Source: JAGNXB01 sp942490895 | Lineage (GTDB): Bacteria > Bacteroidota > Bacteroidia > Chitinophagales > Saprospiraceae | Reading direction: 5' to 3' | NCBI GenBank assembly: GCA_942490895.1 | Contig: CALNZC010000056.1 | Location: 62,001-126,000, forward strand | Length of the DNA: 64,000 bases | Part shown: positions 18,047 through 27,398 of the stretch, in pieces | How positions within the stretch are numbered: position 1 is the first letter of the stretch | Layout of the letters: each line of letters opens with the position of its first letter | Position numbers and translations under genes: made by a program | Notes under the pieces: model-generated | Databases searched by the model: none | Seen by the model: the letters and a program-made list of their open reading frames with translations, nothing else | What the model was told of the DNA's origin: nothing

Positions 18047-18925
18047 TTAAGCTGTTGCTTTCACCAATCTGGGTTGCTTTGTTTTTGGGGCCACATCATT
18101 CGTGAAGGCACCTGATTCGCCCAGTTGCTCCTGACAGAAGGTATAGGCTTTACGAATTGCCTTCTTCACATCAGACAGCAGTTTGGGACGGGTGTCCATC
18201 CGGGTCAACAATGCTTTCAGCTCTTTGGCGGCCAACGCATATTCCTTATTGGCCTGATAGATCTCAGACTTGAGATGACGAGCCCGCCAATGGATTTCCT
18301 CCAAAGGCATGGTGTTTTTCATGGTCTTGGTGAGCAGGGCCAATGCCTCTTTGGCATCACCCTGGCGATATTTGCATTTTGCCATCGCCAATAGGGCACC
18401 ACTATGCTCCGGATCACGCTCGAGGGCACGATCCAGATCCGCCAGAGCTTCTGTCAGTTGGTCAGTGTCCATTTCAAGTTGAGCACGAGCGACCAGTGCA
18501 TCACAATGCGCCGGATACTTATCGATGGCTTGATTGAGGAGGTCTCTGCGGTTCTCCATATCATCAGAATCCATCGCATGGATGTACAGGATAACAGCAG
18601 CTTTTTCACTCACCGGACGAACAACAACACCTGGCTTTTTTGTAGCGCCTAACTGAAAGGCCATTACTTCACCACAGAGGGCAAACTGCGCCATAAACTC
18701 TAATCCGTCAATGGCATGCTTCCAGGTCCGATCTGTCAAATGCATGCTCTCCGGGCGAATGATCACTTTTTCTGCACCTTCGGGTAGCAGTTCCTCGAGC
18801 TTCCAGGGAAAATCACTCTTGTACAGGTTGAGGATACGCGGTTCCAGCAACCGCATGATACGGCTGACCGTTTCCGGAGAACCGAAGTCGAATTTACCTT
18901 TGAAGATGACTCTAGTAGCCTGCAT
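18047..18925 (-). CDS. TPR-containing protein of unknown function
   Basis: 292 residues without signal peptide. Residues ~1-115 form an unrecognised domain (FKGKFDFGSPETVSRIMRLLEP...). From about 125 to 270 there are TPR-like helix pairs: NRRDLLNQAIDKYPAHCDALVARAQLEMD, LTEALADLDRALERDPEHSGALLAMAKCKY and QGDAKEALALLTKTM (canonical A/G/Y/P spacing). The C-terminus is basic. TPRs mediate protein-protein contacts, and a cytoplasmic scaffold role is the most that can be said. The gene is isolated between the M28 peptidase and a repeat-poor gap. Confidence 0.65.
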   Translation of the reverse strand: MQATRVIFKGKFDFGSPETVSRIMRLLEPRILNLYKSDFPWKLEELLPEGAEKVIIRPESMHLTDRTWKHAIDGLEFMAQFALCGEVMAFQLGATKKPGVVVRPVSEKAAVILYIHAMDSDDMENRRDLLNQAIDKYPAHCDALVARAQLEMDTDQLTEALADLDRALERDPEHSGALLAMAKCKYRQGDAKEALALLTKTMKNTMPLEEIHWRARHLKSEIYQANKEYALAAKELKALLTRMDTRPKLLSDVKKAIRKAYTFCQEQLGESGAFTNDVAPKTKQPRLVKATA

Positions 18926-19280
18926 AGCTGTAGCTGGTTTTGGGATTCGGGACTGTCAGTTCGGGGAACGGCCTATAAAGGTATGAAAACGAATTGGTTG
19001 TACGTAAATTTAAACTAAAAGTTTTCACGTCCTGAGATAAATGGAAAGGGTTATGAACCACTATTTTGCCCAATTCGCGACAAATGGTGAAGAACCCTAC
19101 TACATTTCATCTTTATCCTCTGTATCTTAGACAGTTCTCATTCCTCGTCTGAGGATGTATGCAGTGAGCCTTGGATTTGACGCACAGAACGATCGAATGA
19201 GTGCCTCTGACCTACCAGGAAGGACTTGAGTTCTTCCCTGGCAGTTCGCGTTCATATTGCACTCTCTAATCGTTCTCCCT
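18926..19280. other. Intergenic region upstream of the first T9SS cargo gene
   Basis: The only structure seen is the stem-loop at 19215-19241, about 40 bp before the downstream ATG. There are no repeat phrases of the window-wide families and no gene. Confidence 0.45.
19215..19241 (+). promoter_or_regulatory. Stem-loop in the 5' leader of the T9SS cargo gene
   Basis: CCAGG AAGGAC (19215-19225) pairs with GTTCTT-C-CCTGG (19230-19241) around a TTGA loop: 11 pairs with one bulged C and one G-U. It lies 40 bp upstream of the ATG at 19281. It has no U-tract, so it is not a standard terminator; a leader regulatory or RNA-stability element is possible. Confidence 0.35.
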
Positions 19281-20959
19281 ATGAAACAGCTACTCTTTCT
19301 GATCTGCTTTTTGGCCTTTCACTCTTGAACTGCATTCAGTCAACCCTGTAATGAGCCACCTGCTGCCGAGGATTGCAATTCGGCTCCGCTCATCTGCAAT
19401 CCCGAAGTATTGAATGGATATTGTACATCACTGACAAATAATCAGACCGGCAATGGTCCGACGCCTATGTGCAATATGGGAAATGGAGGTGTCCCAAACA
19501 ACCCGATTTGGGTCGCCTTTTACGCGGGTTGCCCGACCCTTCATTTTACCATCACACCCTCCAATTGCACCCCTCAGGGGGGTAGCGACGGCATCCAAGT
19601 GGCCATTTATGGGTACGATGATCCAGAAGGATGCTCGAATTCATTTGCTAATCCAGATGAGTACATTGCCTGTAGCGGTAATTGTCCCATGAATGCTCCT
19701 ATCCTCCTCACAGCCAATAATCTTCAAGTAGGACGTATCTACTATTTGGCCATGGATGGATGTGCCGGTTCCTTTTGCGACATTTCCATATCTGTGGCCG
19801 AGTCCTGCGATCAACCCCATATCGAAGATTGGGTACTGGAGCCCTTATCTGGTCCGACGACAACCTGCACTGGTTCCACTACAAAGCATATTGTCCAATC
19901 ACCCATCGGAGGCATCCGCTTTCATTGGTTTGTAGATGGCCTGGAACTTCCCAATCAGACTGGTGATACTCTGGATATCCAATGGGCGATGGCCGGAACA
20001 TTCGAATTATGTGTCGATGTGTCCAACCCTGTGTACCGGCAACTGAAAATCCCATTCCACAATGCATGACTGTAACTGTTACAGATGTCATGGGTGATGA
20101 CCCAGAACCTGTCGTGATTTGTAGTGATGATACTTACTCGTATGGTGGTTTACAATATCCCCCAGGTGTGCATGATGTTGTTTTGAGCACACCTGAAGGT
20201 TGCGATTCTCTTGTGACCTTGATCGTGAACAGTGTACCGGATCAACAAACCGATCTGGGGTACTTTTATCTTTGTGATGGTGACTCATTAAATGTTGGGA
20301 ACACTTCACTTTCTTGCAATAATGAAGGCCCCCAGGAGGTCATTCTCTCCCAATCTACGTACCCCTTCTGTGATAGTATTCTGTCCTTTAATATTCTCTG
20401 TTTAAATGTTGATGCTTATATATTTGACCCGCCCATCCTGGAAGAAGGGATGGACACAGTGGAACTGGATGGCGGCAACTCATTAGCCGACCCACCCTTT
20501 TTTCCGACCTATTCCGATTGGTACCTGGTGGATACGACCAGTTGGCAATGGGTGGGTGACAGCAGCATCTATCTGGCCACTGAACTGGGAAGGTATTGTC
20601 TGGTCTTCACGATCATTTCACCGGACTCCATAGCGATCTGCTCCGATACGGCTTGTGTCGTTGTGGATAGTATCCAATCTGCCATTCAACCGGTAACCAA
20701 TATCGGGCAATGGCAAATCTCTCCCGTTCCAGTCCGGGATATTCTGACCATCCAATGTCAGGGTACGCAATGTCCATCAGACGGGATCTTAGAATGCTGG
20801 GATGCCCTGGGTAGAAGAGTGAAGGATGTCCGGATAGAACACTCTGCTACACTTTGGGAATTCTCAGTCGCCAACTGGCCGACTGGCCCCTATTGGATCA
20901 CCTGGAAAGGTCAAGGCCATCAACGGAGGCTGATTGGCAAAGGGCTTGTGCAGCGATAA
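19281..20959 (+). pseudogene. T9SS-sorted surface protein, copy A, disrupted by a stop codon and a frameshift
   Basis: Starting at the ATG at 19281 the frame reads MKQLLFLICFLAFHS, meets TGA at 19326-19328, and then continues TAFSQPCNEPPAAEDCNSAPLIC, which aligns with copy B (21040) just after its signal peptide. A second lesion near 20028 drops one base: the frame from 19410 runs to 20069, and the homologous sequence resumes as CVPATENPIPQCMTVTV in the frame that ends at 20959. Domains in order: signal peptide; Cys-rich N-domain (VAFYAGCPTLHFTI...GRIYYLAMDGCAGSFCDISISV); Ig/PKD-like domain; a GCDSLVTLIVNS repeat; and a T9SS sorting domain (IGQWQISPVPVRDILTIQC). The original product was a secreted surface protein. 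Whether the lesions are real or sequencing errors cannot be told here. Confidence 0.75.
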
Positions 20960-21027
20960 ATAGTATAGTGTAAGCCTGCATAAAAGCATTTGTATATATC
21001 AATATCCCTTGAGTTGAACGAACAATC

Positions 21028-21035
21028 TAAATTTT
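21028..21035 (+). promoter_or_regulatory. Near-consensus -7 box (TAAATTTT) of T9SS cargo copy B
   Basis: Five of the six fixed positions of TAnnTTTG match. It is followed by CGTG and the ATG at 21040, the same four-base spacing as other boxes in the window. Confidence 0.35.
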
Positions 21036-21039
21036 CGTG

Positions 21040-22709
21040 ATGAAACATAGAGGCATAATTCTGATCATTTTATTCTTTAGTGCCATCAATTCATTTTCCC
21101 AACCGTGCGATATCCCACCTGCAACAAATAATTGTGAAAGCGCTCCAATTATATGCGATATCGATATTCTGGATGGGTATTGTACATCCATGAGTTCAAT
21201 ACTGACATTTAATGCACCAGCCCCTATGTGTTCCATCGGTGGGTCACCTCATAATCCGTTTTGGATTGCATTTTACGCCGGATGCAATGCATTGGAATTG
21301 AATATACACCTGGCTAATTGTGATACTGTAAATGGTACTACTGGAGTGCAGTGTGCTATCTACGGATATGGAGGAAATGGCCTGTGTACGAGCTCATTTG
21401 ACCAACCTGGAGAAATTCTGGATTGTGATGTGGCATGTCCGAATGACAATTTAATCACGTTGAATGCGAATGGGATGACTGTCGGTAGAATCTACTACTT
21501 TGTTATTGATGGTTGTGCAGGGTCTGTTTGTGACCTGACTATTTCTGTCAATAATTTCTGTGGAGCGCCCAATATCGATAATTGGATTGAACCGATTGAA
21601 GGCCCATCATTGAGCTGTGTTGGAACCTTGTCAAAATATATAATACAACCACCAGAAGGCGCGATAGACTTTTGGTGGTATCTCGATGGGCAGGAAATCT
21701 CCGCTGGTCCAGAAAATTTCCTGGACATCCAGTGGCCTGTGGCTGGCACATATGAATTATGTGTGGATGCATCGAACCAATGTATCGGCGTTTTAGAAGA
21801 CCCGGTACAAACATGTATGACTATCGAGATCTACGATGTGGTACCTGAAAATCCCGACCCTGTTCTCATCTGCGCCAATGACACCTATTTTTTCGGCGGA
21901 GAGGAGTATCCTCCTGGCACCCATGAGATCACTTAAAGACTTCGGAGGGTTGCGATTCTGTCGTTACCTTGATTGTTCAAAGTTCGCCTGATAAGAATAC
22001 CGATCTGGGGACATTCTATCTGTGTGAATCCGATATTGTCATGGTAGGCAATACGCCGATCTCTTGCAATGATCCTGGGCAACAAGAGATCGTTCTCCAA
22101 CAAGCAGCATTTCCATTTTGTGACAGCATTATTGGATTTAATGTCGTTTGTGTCACAGTGGACGCCTATGTTTTTGATCCTCCGATCCTGGAAGAAGAAC
22201 AGGACTCTGTTGAACTTGATGGAAGTAATTCACTGGTCGACCCTTCCTTTTTCCCGACCTATTATAACTGGTATATGGTTGATACGACCAGTTGGACATG
22301 CGTAGGAGACACTATTTTCCATAACGCAACTGAATGGGGGACGCATTGCTTTGTCGTGACGATTGTTTCTCCCGACTCTATGGCCATCTGCTCAGACACT
22401 GCCTGTGTGGTCGTCGACAGTATCATATCTACCATTCATCCGGTAGCCAATATCGGACAATGGCAAATCTCTCCTGTTCCAGCCCGGGATCTCCTGACCA
22501 TCCAATGCCAAGGTGAAAAATGCCCTGAAGATGGTGTCCTGGAATTCTGGGATGTATTGGGGCGAAACATTCATACCATCCAAGTCAGGTATTCACCTTC
22601 CTACTGGGAGATACCTCTCTCTACCTGGCCTGTGGGACCGTATTGGATCACCTGGCGAAAAGAGGGGACCAGTCCTGTGCCCATCGGTGTGGGCCTGATC
22701 GAGCGTTAG
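21040..22709 (+). pseudogene. T9SS-sorted surface protein, copy B, with one frameshift
   Basis: A tandem paralogue of the preceding gene. From the ATG at 21040: signal peptide MKHRGIILIILFFSAINSFSQ, Cys-rich N-domain (FYAGCNALELNIHLANCD...GRIYYFVIDGCAGSVCDLTISV), Ig-like domain with WWYLDGQEI, then YFFGGEEYPPGTHEIT and a TAA stop at 21934-21936. One base is missing there (ACTTAAAG where ACTTTAAAG is expected). The homologous sequence KTSEGCDSVVTLIVQS resumes in the frame that runs to 22709. It ends in a T9SS sorting domain (IGQWQISPVPARDLLTIQCQ). A TAAATTTT box (one mismatch to TAnnTTTG) lies four bases before the ATG. The stop overlaps the convergent ACMSD gene by four bases. Confidence 0.75.
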
Positions 22710-23707
22710 GCATCCTTGCCCAACCAGGCCAATGCACTCTTGCCGAGCAACCAGGCCTTGGTGTCCTGGTCATACTCGTCCATGGAATGGATGAGTTGCC
22801 CCGGTTCCAATTCACCGAGGGGGAAGGGGTAATCTGTTCCCAGGGCGACCTTATCCCGGCCAACAAGGTCTACGATGTAGCGGAGCATGGCGGGATCATG
22901 GACCAGTGAGTCCAGCCAGAATCGGCCCAGATACTCGCGGGGATTGACGTTATTGTCCACCGCTACCAGATCCGGTCGGACATTAAATCCATGTTCCACC
23001 CGGCCAATTGTGGCCGGAAAAGAACCGCCTCCATGTGCGAAGGCCACTCGCAGTTTTGGGAATTTATCAAATATACCCCCAAAGATCATCGAGCAGATCG
23101 CCAGGCTCGTTTCTGCAGGCATCCCGACCAGCCATGGCAGCCAGTACTTCCCCATTTTATCCTTCCCCATCATATCCCAGGGATGGACAAATAATGCCGC
23201 ACCCGTACGTTCACACGTTTCATAAAAGGGATAAAGTGCCGGGTCATTCAGGTTCCAGTCGTTGACATGGGAGCCGATCTCGATCCCGGCCAGTCCCAGT
23301 TCCCCCATACACCGTTCCACTTCGCGACAGGCCCGATCGGGATCCTGCATCGGGACCGTCCCCAGGCCGATAAACCGTTCAGGGTAACGTTGGACGATCC
23401 CGGCAATATGATCATTCAGAAACCGGGATACTTCCAACGCATCGACCGGCTTGGCCCAATAACTGAACAGGACCGGAATGGTCGACAGCACCTGCATATC
23501 GACATGGTGATGGCCACAATCCCGGAGGCGGGCATCGGCATCCCAGCAATTGTCCTCTACCTCTCGAAAGAATTTGTCGTCCTGCATCATCCGCGCACAA
23601 CACGGCTTGTGATGATCCAGATGAATAAATCCGCCGTAGCCGAATTTCTGGCTCCAGCGAGGCATTTCGCCGGGCATGATGTGGGTGTGGATGTCGATTG
23701 TTTGCAA
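22706..23707 (-). CDS. 2-amino-3-carboxymuconate-6-semialdehyde decarboxylase (ACMSD)
   Basis: 333 residues of the amidohydrolase superfamily. ACMSD decarboxylates the ring-cleavage product of 3-hydroxyanthranilate to 2-aminomuconate semialdehyde, diverting tryptophan carbon away from NAD synthesis. Zinc ligands are visible: H7 and H9 (DIHTHIMPGEMP), H175 (ALFVHPWDMMG), H225 (VAFAHGGGSFP) and D292 (LGTDYPFPLGE). The HFD-like arrangement and the MPGEMP start are typical of ACMSD rather than of other amidohydrolases. The start codon is TTG at 23707. The first ATG would remove the HxH motif, so TTG must be used. It is the last gene of the minus-strand tryptophan operon. Confidence 0.9.
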   Translation of the reverse strand: MQTIDIHTHIMPGEMPRWSQKFGYGGFIHLDHHKPCCARMMQDDKFFREVEDNCWDADARLRDCGHHHVDMQVLSTIPVLFSYWAKPVDALEVSRFLNDHIAGIVQRYPERFIGLGTVPMQDPDRACREVERCMGELGLAGIEIGSHVNDWNLNDPALYPFYETCERTGAALFVHPWDMMGKDKMGKYWLPWLVGMPAETSLAICSMIFGGIFDKFPKLRVAFAHGGGSFPATIGRVEHGFNVRPDLVAVDNNVNPREYLGRFWLDSLVHDPAMLRYIVDLVGRDKVALGTDYPFPLGELEPGQLIHSMDEYDQDTKAWLLGKSALAWLGKDA

Positions 23708-23732
23708 GAGAGTGGAGGAGTTGAGGAGTTAA

Positions 23733-24272
23733 GGAGTCGAGGAGATTTTAGAATCTAATGATCCAGGTCACTTTGACCAGTTTCGGTGAAGGGCTACCAG
23801 CATCGCTGTAATTTCTTGTATCTCTTTTCGAATCACCAAGTAAGGAGATTGTTCAAAATATCCTAATCGATAAGCAATGATAACATGATTGAGCAGTTCA
23901 ATGGCACTGGAATATGCGATAATCAGAAAACGACATCTGTCCTTACCGGTCATTCTCCCACTTCCTTCTGCAATGTTTGAAGGTATAGAATTAGCAGCTC
24001 GTCGGATTTGAGAAGTCAGAATAAATTTTTCTTCACCTGGAAATGTTGCAGTTTTTTCATAAATCAATTCGACGAGGTCAAGAGATCGGCTCCACACAAT
24101 CAATTTTTCAAAACCATATATGTGGTCACCATATTTATTTTCAGGTTCATGGACTTCTGATAATTGATGAATTAAATCATCCATCCAATCTTCAGGTTTG
24201 AAGGCAAACTTCATCATATATCCAGTTTACATTTTTGGAAACCATTTTAAGTCCAAATGTCTCCTCGACTCC
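23733..24272. repeat. Inverted repeats flanking the four-helix-bundle gene
   Basis: GGAGTCGAGGAGA at 23733-23745 is exactly repeated in inverted orientation at 24260-24272. Both sides carry further GAGGAG/CTCCTC units (23711-23745 and 24260-24288). They enclose only the four-helix-bundle gene and sit directly against the ACMSD start and the dehydrogenase stop, as the ends of an inserted cassette would. Confidence 0.55.
23768..24217 (-). CDS. Four-helix-bundle protein (23S rRNA intervening-sequence type)
   Basis: 149 residues. After a ~35-residue lead the core reads FEKLIVWSRSLDLVELIYEKT, FPGEEKFILTSQIRRAANSIPSNIAEGSGR, FLIIAYSSAIELLNHVIIAYRLGY and IRKEIQEITAMLVALHRN: four amphipathic helices with the SIPSNIAEG signature of the family. 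These proteins are known from insertions in 23S rRNA genes, and a similar fold occurs in the Avd accessory proteins of retroelements; their own function is unclear. It interrupts the tryptophan operon between the dehydrogenase and ACMSD and is flanked by inverted repeats. That looks like an insertion rather than a pathway gene. Confidence 0.87.
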   Translation of the reverse strand: MMKFAFKPEDWMDDLIHQLSEVHEPENKYGDHIYGFEKLIVWSRSLDLVELIYEKTATFPGEEKFILTSQIRRAANSIPSNIAEGSGRMTGKDRCRFLIIAYSSAIELLNHVIIAYRLGYFEQSPYLVIRKEIQEITAMLVALHRNWSK

Positions 24273-24287
24273 TCCCCTCCTCGACTC

Positions 24288-25730
24288 CTAAACTTTAATA
24301 CAGACGTTCTTCGGTTCGGTAAAAAAGCGCATGGCTTCCCATCCTCCTTCACGACCGACGCCACTGTCCTTCATGCCGCCGAATGGGGTACGCAAGTCCC
24401 GGAGTAACCAGCAATTCACCCAGACGATGCCGGACTCGAGGAGGCCGGCCACCCGGTGGGCGCGTTTGAGATCGCTGGTCCAGACGGTGGTGGCCAATCC
24501 GTAGCGAACACCATTGGCCATCTCGAGGGCCTCTTCTTCTGTGTCGAAGGGCTGAATGGTGACCACTGGTCCGAAGATCTCCTCCTGGTTGGTGCGACAA
24601 CTCTGGGTTAACCCTTCGATCACGGTAGGCTGAATGAACCAGCCATCGGCGCAGCGGCCTTCTACTTTGACAGCCTTTCCACCGCATAAAATCCGCCCCC
24701 CTTCTTCCTGGGCCAGGGCGATATAAGAGAGGATCTTGTCCTTATGCGCTTCGGAAACAATGGCACCGACCCGGGTTTCCGGATCGGTGGGATCTCCCAC
24801 TTTCAGCCGGCTGATCTTCTCGACGTAGGCATCCCGGAATTTTTCATAAATGGACTTCTCGATCAGGATGCGGGAGCCACACAGGCAGATCTCTCCCTGG
24901 TTGGCAAAGCCCGACTGGACGGTGGTTCGCAAAACATCATCAAAATCCGAATCTGCGAAGATGAGGGTGGGATTTTTCCCACCCAGTTCCAGGGAGAGTT
25001 TTTTAAACATCGGAGCTGCCGTTGCAGCGATCCGTGCTCCGGTAGTGGTGCCGCCAGTAAAACTGATGGCCTTAATCCCTGGATGGGTGACGATGGCTTC
25101 CCCTACCCTTGGGCCTGTGCCGTGCACAATATTCAGCACACCGGGAGGCAATCCCGCTTCCATGCAGATCTCCCCCAGGCGCCAGGCGGTATAGGGTGTG
25201 ATCTCCGAAGGCTTGGCAACGACCGTATTTCCCATGGCCAGAGCCGGAGCGATCTTCCAACTGAAGAGGTAGAGCGGTAGATTCCAGGGAGAGATACACC
25301 CCACTACACCGATGGGTTGACGCAAGGTGTAATTGATGGCCTCACCGGGCATTTCATGCGATTCGGATGCAAAATGCATCAGCCCGGTGGCATAAAAACG
25401 AAAGTTAGAAGAAGCCCGGGGAATGTCCACTTTTCTAGCCAGCCAGACCGGCTTGCCATTATCCCGGCTTTCTGCTTGCGCCAATTCGTCCAGATGATGA
25501 TCGATCAGTTCACTGATCCGGATCATGATGCGATAACGCTCTTCCAAAGGGGTCTTTGACCATCCCGGGAAAGCTGCCTTGGCCGCTTCATAGGCCAGGG
25601 CAACATCTTCCTGATCTGAATCTGGAATCCGACTGTACACTTGTCCCGTTGCCGGCTCAAAATTATCCAGATAGGCATTGCATTTGGGCGGCACTTGCCG
25701 GCCATCGATGTAGTTGTTCAGTTGGATCAT
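24288..25730 (-). CDS. Aldehyde dehydrogenase, probable 2-aminomuconate-semialdehyde dehydrogenase
   Basis: 480 residues, full-length NAD(P)-dependent aldehyde dehydrogenase. Visible: the cofactor region (SFTGGTTTGARIAATAAPMF), the general-base glutamate in LSLELGGKNP, the catalytic cysteine in FANQGEICLCGSRI, and the C-terminal EEIFGPVVTIQPF and PFGGMKDSGVGREGG. The family alone does not fix the substrate. Its position between tryptophan dioxygenase and ACMSD points to oxidation of 2-aminomuconate (or 2-hydroxymuconate) semialdehyde. The ATG overlaps the TGA of the dioxygenase gene (ATGA), so translation is coupled. Confidence 0.88.
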   Translation of the reverse strand: MIQLNNYIDGRQVPPKCNAYLDNFEPATGQVYSRIPDSDQEDVALAYEAAKAAFPGWSKTPLEERYRIMIRISELIDHHLDELAQAESRDNGKPVWLARKVDIPRASSNFRFYATGLMHFASESHEMPGEAINYTLRQPIGVVGCISPWNLPLYLFSWKIAPALAMGNTVVAKPSEITPYTAWRLGEICMEAGLPPGVLNIVHGTGPRVGEAIVTHPGIKAISFTGGTTTGARIAATAAPMFKKLSLELGGKNPTLIFADSDFDDVLRTTVQSGFANQGEICLCGSRILIEKSIYEKFRDAYVEKISRLKVGDPTDPETRVGAIVSEAHKDKILSYIALAQEEGGRILCGGKAVKVEGRCADGWFIQPTVIEGLTQSCRTNQEEIFGPVVTIQPFDTEEEALEMANGVRYGLATTVWTSDLKRAHRVAGLLESGIVWVNCWLLRDLRTPFGGMKDSGVGREGGWEAMRFFTEPKNVCIKV

Positions 25731-26833
25731 CAGGACTGGACGGAATAGTGAAAGTTGAGATTATCCCGGACGGTTTGCGGTAAAACCGGCAATTCCGAAC
25801 GAGGGATCAGCAGGGTGGAGATATTGTGAAAATCCGAAAATATGCCGTGTTTGGCTGCCGTAGCTGCGAGGTAATCATGCCCACTGGAACCTCCCGTTCC
25901 CATTTTCCGTCCCAACATTCGCAAGACCATTTGCGCGTGACGTGTCCGCCAGGCCGTCAAGCCCTCATCGATCTCAGACAGCTTTTGGAGCAGAATAAAA
26001 GGCTGATGAAGGATGGGCTCATCCCGATACAAGTGAATAAGCAAGGCCGCAATTGTAGCCTGGTAGGACAGGCGCAATTTGCCCTCATCGCGCATCACCT
26101 GATGCTGCGTGGGATCGAGGACAGACATGATATAGTCTTCGTTGTTCTGGAGGATCTCCAGGCGCATGGCCTTGGATTCCTCGCTGAGTAGGGGTGCCTC
26201 TTTGATGGCACTTCGCTCACCTTCCATCATGCGTTTGACCGCTTCCTTATAGCTGGAAATGAAATTGAAATCACCAAAATCCAGAAACGGTGTTCGTTCC
26301 AGCCATTTTTCGATGGCCGAAAAAATGGTGCCATGCTCTTCCAGGTTTTCGAGAACTTTTTTCTGGTCCTCCTCGAAGACAATATGATACGGTTTGTGAT
26401 TGTAGGTCAGTCGTTGCTTGCTCGGCAGGCCTAACATGGCTTCTACCTGGCGAAACTGATAACTCTGGAAACCGGAGGCGGGGAAAAGGTGATGCCGGAA
26501 ATCCAGAAAATCCAGGGGAGTCATGGTTTCCATCACCAGGATCTGTTGGACCAGCAGCTTCTGGATCTCAATCACCCGATTGAGGCGGGAAATGGCCAGT
26601 CCCAGATTGCGTTCATCGATCGCACCTTTGGCAAAAAGGTCTCGGACAGAGCCCATATCGTGAATGATCTCCTTAAACCAGAGTTCATAAACCTGGTGGA
26701 CTACGATAAAGAGCATTTCATCATGGGCGGGCTGCCCCGCTTTTACACTCATCAGATCCTGAGCATCCAGGAGTTTGTCGAGTTGCAGATATTGATGATA
26801 ATGAATGGAGGTATAAGACTTAGGGTCGCTCAT
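25730..26833 (-). CDS. Tryptophan 2,3-dioxygenase
   Basis: 367 residues from the ATG at 26833 (MSDPKSYTSIHYHQYLQLDKLL). An in-frame upstream ATG at 26887 adds 18 residues that do not resemble the family. It is the heme enzyme that opens the indole ring of L-tryptophan to N-formylkynurenine. Seen: HDEMLFIVVHQVYELWFKEI (substrate pocket), LDFRHHLFPASGFQSYQFR, and the C-terminal WRTRHAQMVLRMLG (axial histidine) followed by GTGGSSGHDYL. The family is intact. First committed step of the operon, preceded by the RidA-type gene 89 bp upstream. Confidence 0.95.
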   Translation of the reverse strand: MSDPKSYTSIHYHQYLQLDKLLDAQDLMSVKAGQPAHDEMLFIVVHQVYELWFKEIIHDMGSVRDLFAKGAIDERNLGLAISRLNRVIEIQKLLVQQILVMETMTPLDFLDFRHHLFPASGFQSYQFRQVEAMLGLPSKQRLTYNHKPYHIVFEEDQKKVLENLEEHGTIFSAIEKWLERTPFLDFGDFNFISSYKEAVKRMMEGERSAIKEAPLLSEESKAMRLEILQNNEDYIMSVLDPTQHQVMRDEGKLRLSYQATIAALLIHLYRDEPILHQPFILLQKLSEIDEGLTAWRTRHAQMVLRMLGRKMGTGGSSGHDYLAATAAKHGIFSDFHNISTLLIPRSELPVLPQTVRDNLNFHYSVQS

Positions 26834-26922
26834 GTGTTTCAGATTTGATCGAGGGGGAAGATAACAAGTATCCCTTTGCTGCCCCAACCATCATGATCTG
26901 TATCACCCCATATTTGGCAACC

Positions 26923-27339
26923 TTATTTGGGCTTGTACGCCACTGCCTTGATCTCGATCAGAAGATGGGGGTGGGGCAATTGATGGACCGCCACGGTGGT
27001 GCGGGTGGGTCCATTGTGGTCGAAGTATTGTCCGTAGACCTCATTGTAGCCTCCAAAATCATTCATGTTGACCAGGAAGGTGCTGATCTCGACGACGTCC
27101 TCCAGCCCTGCTCCTTCCGTTGCCAGGATGTCCCGAATATTCTCCAGGACGGCTTTGGTTTGTGCACGGATATCCAGATTGGTGGTCCCCATATCATCGA
27201 CCTCCACCCCTTCGAAGGAATTATCCGGCCGGCGACTTGATGTACCTGAAACGAACAGAAAGTCACCAGCGCGTTTGATGTGCGGAAATTTTCCGCGTGG
27301 GGTGGCTTTACCAGATACAACTGTGGAGCGGGTGGTCAT
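26923..27339 (-). CDS. RidA-family protein, probable 2-aminomuconate deaminase
   Basis: 138 residues from the ATG at 27339. The open frame extends upstream to 27543, but that part is translated intergenic repeat. YjgF/RidA fold: FPHIKRAGDFLFVSGTSSRRPDNSF, DIRAQTKAVLENIRDILATEGAGLEDVVE, and GPTRTTVAVHQLP with the conserved arginine, then LLIEIKAVAYKP. The longer GTSSRRPDN loop and the RTTVAVHQLPHP end fit the 2-aminomuconate deaminases of nitrobenzoate and kynurenine degradation better than generic RidA enamine deaminases. It opens the tryptophan operon and would convert 2-aminomuconate to a 2-oxo product after the dehydrogenase step. Confidence 0.83.
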   Translation of the reverse strand: MTTRSTVVSGKATPRGKFPHIKRAGDFLFVSGTSSRRPDNSFEGVEVDDMGTTNLDIRAQTKAVLENIRDILATEGAGLEDVVEISTFLVNMNDFGGYNEVYGQYFDHNGPTRTTVAVHQLPHPHLLIEIKAVAYKPK

Positions 27340-27398
27340 GGTTGCTGATTTTGCCACAAGGTACGGCAACAAAAGATTGGTCGAGGAATCATGGAATA

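Noticed and set aside
19326..19328. In-frame TGA in the signal peptide as a selenocysteine codon
   Set aside because: No selenoprotein family match, no evident SECIS-like hairpin just after it, and a selenocysteine in a signal peptide h-region makes no sense. Lesion or error is simpler.
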